Shown: positions 44,238 to 53,786, counted from the first letter of the stretch. The stretch is DNA of 64,000 bases from Flavobacteriaceae bacterium PS02336 (GCA_029960065.1 JASCOF010000003.1:558001-622000); one strand, 5' to 3'. Numbers and translations: made by a program. The notes: a model not told the origin generated them from the sequence alone.

Positions 44238-47051
44238 ATGACTACTAAAAAAAATATCATTGTTGCGTTAATGGCCTTGTCTTTTCAAGGTGCATTTTCG
44301 CAGTTCAAAACCACAATTCCGCTGAATAAAGACGTTACAACTGGAAAATTAAAAAACGGTTTAACCTATTATATTCTGCATAACAAAGAACCAAAAGACA
44401 GAGCAAGTTTTTACTTCGTTCAAAATGTCGGTGCTATTTTAGAGGATGACAATCAAAACGGATTGGCGCATTTTCTGGAACACATGGCTTTTAACGGAAC
44501 GGAACATTTTAAGGGAAAAGGCATCATTAAAATGCTGGAAAAAAACGGAGTAAGTTTCGGAAAAGACATTAATGCTTACACCGCTCAGGATGAAACCGTT
44601 TATAACATTAGTACCGTTCCGGTTTCCAATCAAAAACTGATCGATTCTACGCTTTGGGTTTTACACGATTGGTCTGGCTCTCTTTCTTTAACTAATGAAG
44701 AAATTGATGCCGAAAGAGGTGTAATTAGAGAAGAATGGAGAACGCGCCGTACAAGCGGATTCCGTTTAAAAATGCAGACTGATCAAGTTTTATATAAAGG
44801 TTCAAAATACAGCAAAAGAGATGTTATCGGTGATTTAAATATCATTAATAACTTCAAATATCCTGAATTGAGAAACTACTATAAAAAGTGGTACAGACCA
44901 GATTTACAGGCTGTAATTATTGTTGGAGATATCGACGTAAAAAAGATGGAAGAAAAAGTAAAAGCCATTTTCTCTGGAATTCCATTAGCTAAAAAAGCTG
45001 CGCCACGTACCTATTCTGAGATTCCAAAACACGACGAATTGTATTTTGGAACTGCGTCTGATAAAGAAGCTTCTTCGACAACTATTACTTTGCAATATGT
45101 TTTGGACGAACCTTTGGTAAAAGACAGCATTTTGAGTCGTAAAAATGTAATGAATTCATTTTATACCAACATTCTCAACAATCGTTTCAAAGAATTAATT
45201 TTAAAGAATCAAAGCAGTGCTTTAAATCTAAAAAATTATTTTGAGCCGATTTCAAGATTAAATACTTCGTTTACTATTTCGGCTGCAGGCAAAAAAGGAA
45301 AAACGTTAGAAGCTTTTGAAGATGCTCTTACTGAAGCTGAACGTTTAAACCGTTTTGGAATTGCACAAGCAGAATTAGACAGAACTAAAAAGCTTTTTAT
45401 AAGTTCTTATGATGATTTTATCAGCAATAAAGATAAAGTGGACAATGACTCTTGGGCAGATAAACTGACGAATTATTTCCTAAAAGCAAAACCTTTTCTT
45501 TCTGCCGAAGACGATTATAAATTGATTGTAGGCATTATCAAAAGCATCACTTTAGAAGAAATAAACACTTATATCAAAACCATTCAAAAACCAAATAATC
45601 AAGTGGTTTTGGTAACAGGTTCTGATGAAGACAAAGCTAATTTCCCTACTAAAGATGCGGTTGTTCAGGTAATGAAAAAAGTCGAAAACAAGACTTTGGA
45701 ACCTTACACCAAAAAAGAAAATAATGAGCCTTTAATTGCAAAAGAATTAAAACCTGCCGCAATCAAAAAGACATTTGAAATACCGGGAATTACAGCAGCA
45801 AAAGGATATACTTTAGAAAATGGCGCAAATGTAATTGTATTGCCGACAACTTATTCGCAAGATCAAGTTGTTCTTACAGCATTTTCGAAAGGCGGTAAAT
45901 CTTTAATTAAAACGGAAGATCTGGCTTCTGCCGAAATTGCAACAACAATTGCAAGATCGTCTGGTTTAGGCAATTTTGATAATATTGCTTTAAAAGAAAA
46001 GCTGACAGGCAAAGTTGCACAGTCTGCTCCTTTTATTGGCGAAAATACGCAAGGTTTTCAAGGAAGTTCAAACAAAGCCGATTTTGAAACGATGCTGCAA
46101 TTACTGTATCTTTCTTTTGAAGCGCCGCGTTTTGATCCAAACATTTTCAACATCCTAAAAGAGCAGTATAAAAACCGTTTAGAAACCATTAAAAAAGACA
46201 ACGGAAATGCGTTTAAAGATTCTGTTGCTTTAGCAAACTCAAATCATAATGCAAGGACTTTTATTTTTAATGAAAAGTTTCTTGAGAATATCGATTTGAA
46301 AAAAGCAGAGAATATTTATCGCGACCGAATTAAAAATGCTTCAGATTTTACTTTTGTTTTTGTGGGGAATATTCCAGATGGTGCTTTAGAATTGATTCAG
46401 AAATACATTGGGAATTTAAAATCAAATCCTGCTGTAAAAGAAACTTTTATAGATCATAATATTGCGCCTAAGAAAGGAAAAACGGTTGTGCATTTCAAAC
46501 GTCCGATGGAAGTGGTAAAAAGTACCGTTTATCTAAATCTAACTGGAAAAACAGAATATTCTAAAGAAAATGCAATGACGATGTATATGATTGGAGAATT
46601 GCTGTCAAAAAGATTTTTACAGACCATTAGAGAAGAAGAAGGCGGCAGTTATGGCGTAAACGTTGGCGGCAATCTTGAATTAATTCCGAAACCATCATTC
46701 AGCCTTGCTCTTACTTTTGACTGTAATCCTGATAAGCAGGAAAAATTAATGCAGATTGTATGGAAAGAAATAAACGATTTAAAATCAAATCCAGTAAATG
46801 CAAATGATTTAGAAGACATTAAAAAAGCTTTATTGAAAAACAGAGAAGAATCGCTAAAAACGAATACTTTCTGGGCAACAACATTGTACAATTACAGCTT
46901 AAATCAGATTCCGTTTTCAACAGATGAAGAATATAAAAATCTAATTTCTAAAATTAATCAGAAAACTATTCAGCAGTTTAGTAAGCACGTTTTGGATAGT
47001 TCTAGTAGCGTCGAAGTTATTATGAACCCTGAAAGCCAATCAGGAAAGTAA
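44238..47051 (+). CDS. Exported M16-family zinc protease (PqqL/insulinase type)
   Basis: The 937-residue protein has a signal peptide (about 1-21) and two M16 halves. The N-terminal half carries the inverted zinc motif HFLEH (His78, Glu81, His82) with the third ligand Glu159 in IDAERGVIREEW, the expected distance. The C-terminal half lacks a zinc motif and ends with the substrate-binding REEEGGSYGVNVGG region. M16 enzymes enclose and degrade unfolded peptides; PqqL and FusC are periplasmic members that work with TonB-dependent receptors in enterobacteria. Its place 12 bases after the ABC permease gene, at the end of an ECF-FecR-SusCD locus, suggests periplasmic degradation of an imported peptide or protein. 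Confidence 0.92.
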   Translation: MTTKKNIIVALMALSFQGAFSQFKTTIPLNKDVTTGKLKNGLTYYILHNKEPKDRASFYFVQNVGAILEDDNQNGLAHFLEHMAFNGTEHFKGKGIIKMLEKNGVSFGKDINAYTAQDETVYNISTVPVSNQKLIDSTLWVLHDWSGSLSLTNEEIDAERGVIREEWRTRRTSGFRLKMQTDQVLYKGSKYSKRDVIGDLNIINNFKYPELRNYYKKWYRPDLQAVIIVGDIDVKKMEEKVKAIFSGIPLAKKAAPRTYSEIPKHDELYFGTASDKEASSTTITLQYVLDEPLVKDSILSRKNVMNSFYTNILNNRFKELILKNQSSALNLKNYFEPISRLNTSFTISAAGKKGKTLEAFEDALTEAERLNRFGIAQAELDRTKKLFISSYDDFISNKDKVDNDSWADKLTNYFLKAKPFLSAEDDYKLIVGIIKSITLEEINTYIKTIQKPNNQVVLVTGSDEDKANFPTKDAVVQVMKKVENKTLEPYTKKENNEPLIAKELKPAAIKKTFEIPGITAAKGYTLENGANVIVLPTTYSQDQVVLTAFSKGGKSLIKTEDLASAEIATTIARSSGLGNFDNIALKEKLTGKVAQSAPFIGENTQGFQGSSNKADFETMLQLLYLSFEAPRFDPNIFNILKEQYKNRLETIKKDNGNAFKDSVALANSNHNARTFIFNEKFLENIDLKKAENIYRDRIKNASDFTFVFVGNIPDGALELIQKYIGNLKSNPAVKETFIDHNIAPKKGKTVVHFKRPMEVVKSTVYLNLTGKTEYSKENAMTMYMIGELLSKRFLQTIREEEGGSYGVNVGGNLELIPKPSFSLALTFDCNPDKQEKLMQIVWKEINDLKSNPVNANDLEDIKKALLKNREESLKTNTFWATTLYNYSLNQIPFSTDEEYKNLISKINQKTIQQFSKHVLDSSSSVEVIMNPESQSGK

Positions 47052-47085
47052 AACTTTAGAATACATTTTTATTTTATTAGTCCTT

Positions 47086-47116
47086 AAAGGCTGTCTCAAA
47101 TGAGCCAGCCTTTTTT
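47086..47116 (+). terminator. Rho-independent terminator after the M16 protease gene
   Basis: AAAGGCTG-t-CTCA pairs with TGAG-c-CAGCCTTT around an AA loop, followed by T residues. It closes the rightward locus; the convergent RidA gene ends at 47127. Confidence 0.85.
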
Positions 47117-47126
47117 GTTTGGTTTT

Positions 47127-47516
47127 TTATTTTACAACTGTCGCTTCCAGTTCAACTTTTAATGTTTCAAAAAGACTTTTTACTTCCAAAACTGTACTAG
47201 ACTGCTTTATTTCATTCTTCTGAATCCAATTTTGGAGAACATCAAAATTTTCAAATAATGAAGCGCTGTCTGTGGTATAAATATTCAATCGAACAATATT
47301 CTTTAACTCATAATTTGCATCGGAAATTACTTTTTCCAGGTTTTTTAATGTTTGAAAAAGCTGGCTTCTCATATCTTCAGTACTCGAAATACCATTGTCA
47401 TCTATAGCGGTTTGCCCAGAAACATAGAGCGTTCCCTGTACATTTGTAACTGCTGCTGCCTGCACATAATTTCTAGCATCCTGCCATTTCCACGGATTAA
47501 TGATTTGTTTTTCCAT
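47127..47516 (-). CDS. RidA/YjgF-family protein lacking the canonical arginine
   Basis: The 129-residue protein has the RidA fold signatures YVQAAAVTNVQGTLYVSGQTAIDDNG, NLEKVISDANYELKNIVRLNIYTTD and a C-terminal KVELEATVV. Canonical RidA enamine deaminases bind the substrate carboxylate through an arginine in a PARxxV segment; here that segment reads KQSSTVLEV, so the arginine is absent. It may belong to another Rid subfamily with a different ligand. It follows a Crp/Fnr regulator gene on the same strand. Confidence 0.82.
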   Translation of the reverse strand: MEKQIINPWKWQDARNYVQAAAVTNVQGTLYVSGQTAIDDNGISSTEDMRSQLFQTLKNLEKVISDANYELKNIVRLNIYTTDSASLFENFDVLQNWIQKNEIKQSSTVLEVKSLFETLKVELEATVVK

Positions 47517-47591
47517 CTTTATATTTTTAAAATTAACAGATGCAAAAATCAGGAGGAAAATTATTTTAATGGCGTGATAAATATCACAACT

Positions 47592-48161
47592 TTAAAAAAG
47601 ACGGCTCAGCGTCTCTCTAGAAACTCCTAGATAAGAGGCCAAATAACTTTTAGGAACGCGCTGCAATAAAGATGAATTTCTGAGAAGTAGCTGCTCGTAT
47701 CTTTCCTTTGCATTTGAGGTTAAAAAAGACAATATTCTAGTTTGAGAACCAATATGTCCTGCGATGGATTTTCTAAGAAAAAAACGTTCCATTTTCTGTA
47801 ACTCATTACAAAGCTTGTCGAAGTTTTCTAAAGAAAGACTGTAAGCAAAAGTATCTTCAATACATTCTAATGACAATGTTGCTTTGCTTTGGGTGTAAAA
47901 AGCTTGAAAATCAGTCTCCCACCAATCTTCCATTGCAAATGAAACAATATGCTTTTTAGCATCTTTATCTTCATAAACTAATTTCACTAGTCCAGCAGTT
48001 AGAAAATAAACATTTTTAACTTCTTTTCCTTCCTCAATAATAAACTGACCTTTACGAAAATCTTCCAAAACAAAATGAGATAGTATAAAGGCAGCTTCTT
48101 CATCTGTCAGAGGAACTACTTTTTCTATATGCGTTCTTAAAAATTGCTCGGGACTATTCAT
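47592..48161 (-). CDS. Crp/Fnr-family transcriptional regulator
   Basis: The 189-residue protein has a cyclic-nucleotide-binding-like domain (about 10-125, with FRKGQFIIEEGKEVKNVYFLTAGLVKLVYED) and a short C-terminal helix-turn-helix ending RVPKSYLASYLGVSRETLSRLF. Members of this Bacteroidota subgroup lack the phosphate-cassette residues needed for cAMP and have no iron-sulfur cysteine cluster; none is visible here. It likely regulates the RidA-like gene 75 bases downstream. Confidence 0.86.
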   Translation of the reverse strand: MNSPEQFLRTHIEKVVPLTDEEAAFILSHFVLEDFRKGQFIIEEGKEVKNVYFLTAGLVKLVYEDKDAKKHIVSFAMEDWWETDFQAFYTQSKATLSLECIEDTFAYSLSLENFDKLCNELQKMERFFLRKSIAGHIGSQTRILSFLTSNAKERYEQLLLRNSSLLQRVPKSYLASYLGVSRETLSRLF

Positions 48162-48266
48162 AAAATGGTTTTAATTGTAAAATTAAATCAATGCGGCTTT
48201 AAAACAAAAAATCCAAATTCCAATAAATTTGGAATTTGGATTTTAAATATTGGAATTTATATTCGT

Positions 48267-48956
48267 TTAGTCTAAAACAAAACTAACGCTCACATTTGCA
48301 GTAATTTCGATTTCTCCAATTGCTAAAGTTTCATTAGAAGCTCCCATTGAATCTGCCTCTTTCATTCTCATAGCAGCATAAACCGGCTGTGGATGATAAA
48401 CTTGTGAATTATCTGAAATCGTAAAAGCTTTACCTACTTTTTGTCCTAAAACAGATACATATTCTTCAGCTTTTACTTTAGCATCTTTCATTGCTAATTT
48501 TCTAGCTTCAGATTGGTATTGCGTTAATTTAGAAGATTCAAAAGAAACTTTGTCAATACGATTAATTCCCTGTTGAACCAAACCTTCCATCAATTCATCA
48601 TACTTAGATAAATCTTTTACCACAATTTCTACTGTTTGTGTAGCATTGTAAGAAGTTTTCTTTTTCTCATAATCATACTGTGGATTAAGAGCAACTTGTT
48701 TTGTTTTAAAATCTGCTGTTGGGATATTCATTTTTTTGATGAATTTTAAAACAGCATCCATCTTTTCGTCATTTTGTTTTTTAACGTCTTTAGCATTATT
48801 CCCTTTTGTTTCAACAGAAGCTGAAATACAAACTTGATCAGGTGCTACTTTTACTTTTCCTTCCCCGTTCACATTGATTAGAGGTATTTGTTTGATTTCC
48901 TGGCCGTAAGACATAGTCATAAACATGATTGTTAAAAATAATACTAGTTTTTTCAT
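48267..48956 (-). CDS. SIMPL-domain (DUF541) exported protein
   Basis: The 229-residue protein has a signal peptide (MKKLVLFLTIMFMTMSYGQ) and a SIMPL domain: VNGEGKVKVAPDQVCISASVETKG at the start and VSFESSKLTQYQSEARKLAMKDAKVKAEEY near the middle. Members are periplasmic or outer-membrane proteins linked to oxidative-stress tolerance, with unknown biochemistry. It appears monocistronic. Confidence 0.87.
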   Translation of the reverse strand: MKKLVLFLTIMFMTMSYGQEIKQIPLINVNGEGKVKVAPDQVCISASVETKGNNAKDVKKQNDEKMDAVLKFIKKMNIPTADFKTKQVALNPQYDYEKKKTSYNATQTVEIVVKDLSKYDELMEGLVQQGINRIDKVSFESSKLTQYQSEARKLAMKDAKVKAEEYVSVLGQKVGKAFTISDNSQVYHPQPVYAAMRMKEADSMGASNETLAIGEIEITANVSVSFVLD

Positions 48957-49007
48957 TTTTGTTAAATTTTAATATTTACAAAAGGCTTTCCAAAAGTTAT
49001 GCCAGCA

Positions 49008-49646
49008 TTACAATTTTCCCAATTTTGCCATTGCAAAAAGTATGACAATCGGAATAGCAAGTAAGATTACCATCAAAGTTTGGTCTGCAAATAAAGACGG
49101 CTGTTTTATCAAAGTAATTGCATAACCGCCTATAGCACCGCCAAAGTGAGCCGTGTGGCCAATATTATCATTTTTAGCTTTCATTCCGTAAATAGAATAT
49201 AATAAATATAGAATTCCGAAGATGTAAGCCGGCATCGGGATAACAAAAAATATTCCAAGCATCATGTCAGGTCTTAACAATATTGCAGAATACAAAACTC
49301 CAGTTACGGCGCCCGAAGCTCCAACAGCACGGTAGCTGTAATCGTTTTTATGAAAAAGCATCGTTAGCAGACTTCCAAAAATTAAACTTCCAAAATAAAT
49401 GAGGACAAAAGAAAAAGTTCCGAGCCAATCTAAAACAACCGGAGCAAAGAAATAAAGTGTCAGCATGTTGAATATCAAATGCATCATATCTACATGCAGA
49501 AAACCAGAAGACAACATTCTAAATTGTTCTCCAGAACGAATGCTTCCTACATGAAATTCATACTTTCTAAAAAAAGAAAGATCATTAAAACCTTTGTAAC
49601 TAATAACAGCGTTGGCAACTATAATCCCTGCTAAAATGATATTCAT
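49008..49646 (-). CDS. Rhomboid-family intramembrane serine protease
   Basis: The 212-residue protein has about six membrane helices. The catalytic serine is Ser111 in VGASGAVTG and the histidine is His167 in HTAHFGGAIGGY; the loop HVDMMHLIFNMLTLYFFAP carries the usual HxxxN-type oxyanion residues. It should cut membrane-protein substrates within or near the bilayer. It is divergent from the acyltransferase gene. Confidence 0.91.
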   Translation of the reverse strand: MNIILAGIIVANAVISYKGFNDLSFFRKYEFHVGSIRSGEQFRMLSSGFLHVDMMHLIFNMLTLYFFAPVVLDWLGTFSFVLIYFGSLIFGSLLTMLFHKNDYSYRAVGASGAVTGVLYSAILLRPDMMLGIFFVIPMPAYIFGILYLLYSIYGMKAKNDNIGHTAHFGGAIGGYAITLIKQPSLFADQTLMVILLAIPIVILFAMAKLGKL

Positions 49647-49710
49647 AAATTCAAATTATTGTGAAATGTAAATATACTGATTCTTAAAGATAAGTTAGCA
49701 TGAAAGCAAA

Positions 49711-49722
49711 ATATCGATCGAT
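49711..49722. promoter_or_regulatory. 12-base palindrome TATCGATCGATA in a divergent promoter region
   Basis: The self-complementary TATCGATCGATA lies between the divergent rhomboid and acyltransferase genes, 15 bases before a -7 element. It may be an operator, but a chance palindrome in AT-rich DNA is possible. Confidence 0.3.
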
Positions 49723-49736
49723 AATCATTTTTAATT

Positions 49737-49744
49737 TATCTTTG
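49737..49744 (+). promoter_or_regulatory. Candidate -7 promoter element for the acyltransferase gene
   Basis: TATCTTTG matches TAnnTTTG and ends 14 bases before the ATG at 49759. No clear -33 partner is seen. Confidence 0.45.
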
Positions 49745-49758
49745 TAAAAAAATTTTAC

Positions 49759-50631
49759 ATGCAGTTTATTGTTTATATTCTAGCCTATCCATTACTTTGG
49801 CTAATCTCCATATTACCTTTTCCTATATTTTACTTATTCTCAGATTTTGTTTATTTTCTAATTTACAGAGTCATTGGGTATCGTAGAAAAGTTGTACGCG
49901 AAAATCTTGCGCTTACTTTACCGCATGTAAGCGAAAAAGAAAGAAAAGATATCGAAAAGAAATTCTACAAGCATATGTGTGATATGTTTTTAGAAATGAT
50001 CAAAACAATGAGTATCTCTGCTGAAGAGATGGACAAAAGATTTCAAATAACCAATCTTGACCTTGTTTTGGATTATGCAAAAAAAGGAAAAAGTGTTATT
50101 CTAGTCGCCTCTCATTATGCAAGTTACGAATGGCTTTTAACTATTAATCCCAAAATTGGTTTTAAGGGAATTGCGGTTTATAAAAAATTGGCAAATCCTT
50201 ACTTTGATAAATTAATTCGAAAAATTCGTTCGAAGTATGATACCGAAATGATCGAAACCAGAAAAGCAATTCCGACAATGGCACAAAACCAACGAAATGG
50301 AATTTTGGCTATGTATGGTTTAGCGAGCGATCAATCTCCTAAACTAGATAGAATATTTCATTCGATGAAATTTTTAGGAGTTGAAGTTCCGGTTCATACA
50401 GGAGCCGAAATGCTGGCTAAAAAATACGATTTGGCCGTTATTATGGTAAAAGTTGACAAAGTAAAAAGAGGATATTATGAAGCAACATTTTTAACTCTTG
50501 CAGATAATCCAAAAGATTTTGAAGATTTTGAGATAACAGAAATGTATTTAAAAGAAGTCGAAAAACAAATTCTTGAAAAACCTGAATACTATTTATGGAC
50601 GCATAAAAGATGGAAACATCGAGTGGAATAA
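49759..50631 (+). CDS. Lysophospholipid/lipid A acyltransferase (LpxL/HtrB-like)
   Basis: The 290-residue protein has an N-terminal membrane anchor (about 1-40) and the acyltransferase motif HYASYE (His119, Glu124), the HX4D/E signature of LpxL-type lipid A late acyltransferases. Further family blocks are AMYGLASDQSPK and VEVPVHTGAEMLAKKYDLAVI, and YYLWTHKRWKHR near the end. It should add a secondary acyl chain to lipid A or a related lipid at the inner membrane. The gene ends in a strong terminator. Confidence 0.92.
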   Translation: MQFIVYILAYPLLWLISILPFPIFYLFSDFVYFLIYRVIGYRRKVVRENLALTLPHVSEKERKDIEKKFYKHMCDMFLEMIKTMSISAEEMDKRFQITNLDLVLDYAKKGKSVILVASHYASYEWLLTINPKIGFKGIAVYKKLANPYFDKLIRKIRSKYDTEMIETRKAIPTMAQNQRNGILAMYGLASDQSPKLDRIFHSMKFLGVEVPVHTGAEMLAKKYDLAVIMVKVDKVKRGYYEATFLTLADNPKDFEDFEITEMYLKEVEKQILEKPEYYLWTHKRWKHRVE

Positions 50632-50636
50632 TACTA

Positions 50637-50675
50637 ATAAAATCCGAAAAACAAATATCGTTTTTCGGATTTTAT
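50637..50675. terminator. Rho-independent terminator after the acyltransferase gene
   Basis: The 16-base arms 50637-50652 and 50660-50675 are perfect complements around a seven-base loop, with A and T tracts built into the stem. Confidence 0.88.
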
Positions 50676-50775
50676 GTTTTAAAAAACATTGCAACCAATT
50701 AAAAAACAGTAATTAAACCATTTTTGATGTGTTTTTGTAATGATTTTTTTAGATGGAAAGAAAATAGAAACCCTA

Positions 50776-50783
50776 TAAATTTG
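50776..50783 (+). promoter_or_regulatory. Candidate -7 promoter element for the glycosidase gene
   Basis: TAAATTTG matches TAnnTTTG, 44 bases before the ATG at 50828. Confidence 0.4.
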
Positions 50784-50827
50784 GAGTTCTCTAATTATCT
50801 AACAACAACCACAAAAAATCACTAACC

Positions 50828-52312
50828 ATGATCAAAAAATTACTTTTAACAGTTTTACCGCTGTTTTTCAGTCTTTTTATAGCTGCTCAAAGTCCAAAAC
50901 GCGGTATTGCTTACGGATATCATTCACAAGCAGATATGCTGGCATTAAAACCCGGACTTTCCTGGTGGTACAATTGGTCACCAGAACCCGAAGCGGCTTT
51001 AAATGCAAACTACGAATCATTAGGAGTTGAATTTGTCCCAATGGCATGGGGAAAAGTCAGCGACAATGAAGTACAGACTTTCATCAATAAAATAAAACCT
51101 GGAGCCAAATATCTCCTTGCTTTTAACGAACCCAATTTTACTGACGGTGCAAGATTAACACCACAGGAAGCAGTAAATGCCTGGCCGAATATTGAGAAAA
51201 TTGCTGCAGCAAAAAATCTGGAAATCATAAGTGCTTCACCCGCTTACAACGGTCCAAATAATTATGGAAATATTTCTGATCCAGTCGTTTGGCACAATCA
51301 GTTTTTCCAATTATGCCCGAACTGTAAAGTAGATTATATTGCTTTTCATACTTATGATGCTACTGCATCTTCTGTAATTGGAGTTACTGGGCTTTTAAAA
51401 AAATACAACCGTCCGCTTTGGATTACAGAATTTGCAAATAGAGTTATTCAGACAGCTGATGAAAAAACAGCTTTCATGAAACAAATTTTAAACAGTTATG
51501 AGAATGATCCCGACATTTTTCGCTATTCGTGGTTTTCTGGAAGAGTAAATCCAACTTGGACTGATATGCTGGAGGGTCAATTATTAAGTACTACAAGTGG
51601 TGTTCTGCGACCAATTGGAACAGAATATATTAATGTGCCTTACACAGCAAAAAAAATGAACGTTCCGGGACGCGTAACAGCCAATAAGCATTACAGAAGA
51701 AAAGGAACTGGTATACAGGCTACTTTAGATGGTAATACAGGACAAAATGTTTGTTTTATTAACGACGGAGACTGGAATGAATTTATGCTGAATGTAGCAG
51801 ATGCTGGAACTTACAATTTAACTTTTAGAGTAGCTTCTCCGGTAAATGTTGGAAAATTTGACATTCTGGTAAACGATGTTGTTGTAAGAGCAGACGAAAC
51901 ATTTCCTGCAACGGGAGACTGGCAGACTTTTGCCGACAAAATTGTAAACGGAGTACCAATGCCAAAAGGCGAAGTCTATCTTAAAATTAAATTTAAAGCG
52001 ACTGATATTAATTTTAATTACATTGATGTTGCTGTTGGAAATCTTGGCGTAAACGATCCTGATTTAGTAGAAAACAGTATTACTATTTATCCTAATCCTG
52101 TTAAAAATCAATCGATTCTTCATATCCAATCGACAGAAACCGAATCTGTAAAACTGAAAATTATTGATATGAACGGAAAAACTATTTTTGCTTCTGATTC
52201 TTATTTTACCAATCAAGATATTAAGATTGGAGAAAGACTTGCAAAAGGCGTTTACATTGTAAATGCTGTTTACGGAAAGATTGAAAAGTCAATTAAAATT
52301 ATTAAAAATTAA
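50828..52312 (+). CDS. Secreted GH128-like glycoside hydrolase with carbohydrate-binding domain and T9SS sorting tail
   Basis: The 494-residue protein has a signal peptide (about 1-20) and a catalytic barrel of the Glyco_hydro_cc/GH128 type with WWYNWSPEP. Glu101 in LAFNEPNF is the likely acid/base and Glu201 in WITEFANR the likely nucleophile. A CBM6-like beta-sandwich follows (about 290-405, with NDGDWNEFMLNV). The last 75 residues form a type A type IX secretion sorting domain (ITIYPNPVKN to GVYIVNAVYG). Known GH128 enzymes are endo-beta-1,3-glucanases. The protein should be exported through the T9SS, attached or released at the surface, and act on beta-glucans. Confidence 0.9.
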   Translation: MIKKLLLTVLPLFFSLFIAAQSPKRGIAYGYHSQADMLALKPGLSWWYNWSPEPEAALNANYESLGVEFVPMAWGKVSDNEVQTFINKIKPGAKYLLAFNEPNFTDGARLTPQEAVNAWPNIEKIAAAKNLEIISASPAYNGPNNYGNISDPVVWHNQFFQLCPNCKVDYIAFHTYDATASSVIGVTGLLKKYNRPLWITEFANRVIQTADEKTAFMKQILNSYENDPDIFRYSWFSGRVNPTWTDMLEGQLLSTTSGVLRPIGTEYINVPYTAKKMNVPGRVTANKHYRRKGTGIQATLDGNTGQNVCFINDGDWNEFMLNVADAGTYNLTFRVASPVNVGKFDILVNDVVVRADETFPATGDWQTFADKIVNGVPMPKGEVYLKIKFKATDINFNYIDVAVGNLGVNDPDLVENSITIYPNPVKNQSILHIQSTETESVKLKIIDMNGKTIFASDSYFTNQDIKIGERLAKGVYIVNAVYGKIEKSIKIIKN

Positions 52313-52340
52313 TACCTTAAATTCCCCAATGCTTAAAAGC

Positions 52341-52379
52341 AAAAAAGCCTCTTTTTACAACAAAAGAGGCTTTTTTTTT
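52341..52379. terminator. Bidirectional terminator between convergent glycosidase and phosphohexomutase genes
   Basis: AAAGCCTCTTTT and AAAAGAGGCTTT form a long stem with a six-base loop and T tracts on both strands. Confidence 0.88.
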
Positions 52380-52397
52380 ATATTTTAAACTAGAATC

Positions 52398-53786
52398 TTA
52401 GATTCCAGCAATAACTTTAATTTCGTCTATAATACGAAGTGCCAATTTATCTGCCGCATCTTGAGAAGGTGCTTCAGTATAAATACGGATAATTGGTTCT
52501 GTGTTTGATTTTCTTAAATGAACCCATTCTGAAGCAAAATCAATTTTTACACCATCAATTGTTGAAATATCTTCGTTTTTATATTTCTCGGTCATTTGCG
52601 TTAAAATTGCATCAACATCAATCTGCGGTGTTAATTCAATTTTATTTTTACTCATATAATATTCTGGATAAGAAGCTCTCAAAGCAGAAACTGAGATTTT
52701 TTTGTTTGCCAAATGCGTTAAGAACAAAGCAACTCCAACCAAACTGTCACGTCCGTAGTGCAATTCAGGATAGATAATTCCACCATTTCCTTCACCTCCA
52801 ATAATGGCATTATTTTTCTTCATTAATTCCACAACGTTCACTTCTCCTACTGCACTTGCCTCGTAGCTTCCGCCGTGCGCTTTAGTCACATCTCTTAAAG
52901 CACGAGAAGAAGACATATTAGAAACGGTATTTCCTGGAGTTTTACTCAAAACGTAATCTGCACAGGCCACCAAAGTATATTCTTCTCCAAACATTTCTCC
53001 GTCTTCGCTGATAAAAGCCAAACGATCAACATCTGGGTCTACTACGATACCTAAATCAGCTTTTTCTTTTACAACCAATTCTGAGATATCTGTTAAATGT
53101 TCTTTTAAAGGTTCAGGATTATGTGGAAAATGTCCGTTTGGTTCACAGTACAATTCTACCACTTCAACGCCCATTAATTTTAGAAGTTTAGGAATAATAA
53201 TTCCACCTGATGAATTTACTCCATCAACAACCACTTTAAATTTGGCTTCCTTTACAACTTCAATATCTACCAAAGGTAAGTTCAGCACTTCGTCGATATG
53301 AATGTCCATATAAGCATCATTCGAAATAATTTCGCCTAAACTGTCAACATCAGAAAAATCGAAAGCCTCAGCTTCAGCAATTTCAAGGATTTTTGCACCG
53401 TCTGCACCGCTTAAAAATTCACCCTTTGCATTTAATAATTTTAAAGCATTCCATTGTTTTGGGTTATGAGACGCGGTTAATATAATTCCACCGTCTGCTT
53501 TTTCTAATGGTACAGCCACTTCAACAGTTGGTGTTGTCGAAAGTCCAAGATCAATTACATTGATTCCCAAACCTATTAAAGTATTTACAACTAAATTATG
53601 GATCATTGGCCCAGAAATTCTAGCGTCGCGGCCAATTACAACTGTCAATTTATCTTTAGCAATATTATTTTTTAAGAAAGTTCCGTATGCCGATGCAAAC
53701 TTAACTGCATCTACAGGAGTCAAATTATCTCCTACTTTTCCTCCGATCGTTCCGCGGATTCCAGAAATAGATTTTATTAGAGTCAT
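52398..53786 (-). CDS. Phosphohexomutase (phosphoglucosamine mutase/phosphomannomutase type)
   Basis: The 462-residue protein is an alpha-D-phosphohexomutase. It has the phosphoserine loop ILTASHNPKQWNALK with Ser106, the metal loop DPDVDRLAF, the sugar-binding loop GEGNGGIIYP and the phosphate-binding loop RKSNTEPIIRIY. The start SGIRGTIGG is typical of GlmM-like enzymes. It probably makes glucosamine-1-phosphate for peptidoglycan and lipopolysaccharide, though the sugar specificity within this family is hard to tell from sequence. A good -7 element lies upstream. Confidence 0.9.
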   Translation of the reverse strand: MTLIKSISGIRGTIGGKVGDNLTPVDAVKFASAYGTFLKNNIAKDKLTVVIGRDARISGPMIHNLVVNTLIGLGINVIDLGLSTTPTVEVAVPLEKADGGIILTASHNPKQWNALKLLNAKGEFLSGADGAKILEIAEAEAFDFSDVDSLGEIISNDAYMDIHIDEVLNLPLVDIEVVKEAKFKVVVDGVNSSGGIIIPKLLKLMGVEVVELYCEPNGHFPHNPEPLKEHLTDISELVVKEKADLGIVVDPDVDRLAFISEDGEMFGEEYTLVACADYVLSKTPGNTVSNMSSSRALRDVTKAHGGSYEASAVGEVNVVELMKKNNAIIGGEGNGGIIYPELHYGRDSLVGVALFLTHLANKKISVSALRASYPEYYMSKNKIELTPQIDVDAILTQMTEKYKNEDISTIDGVKIDFASEWVHLRKSNTEPIIRIYTEAPSQDAADKLALRIIDEIKVIAGI

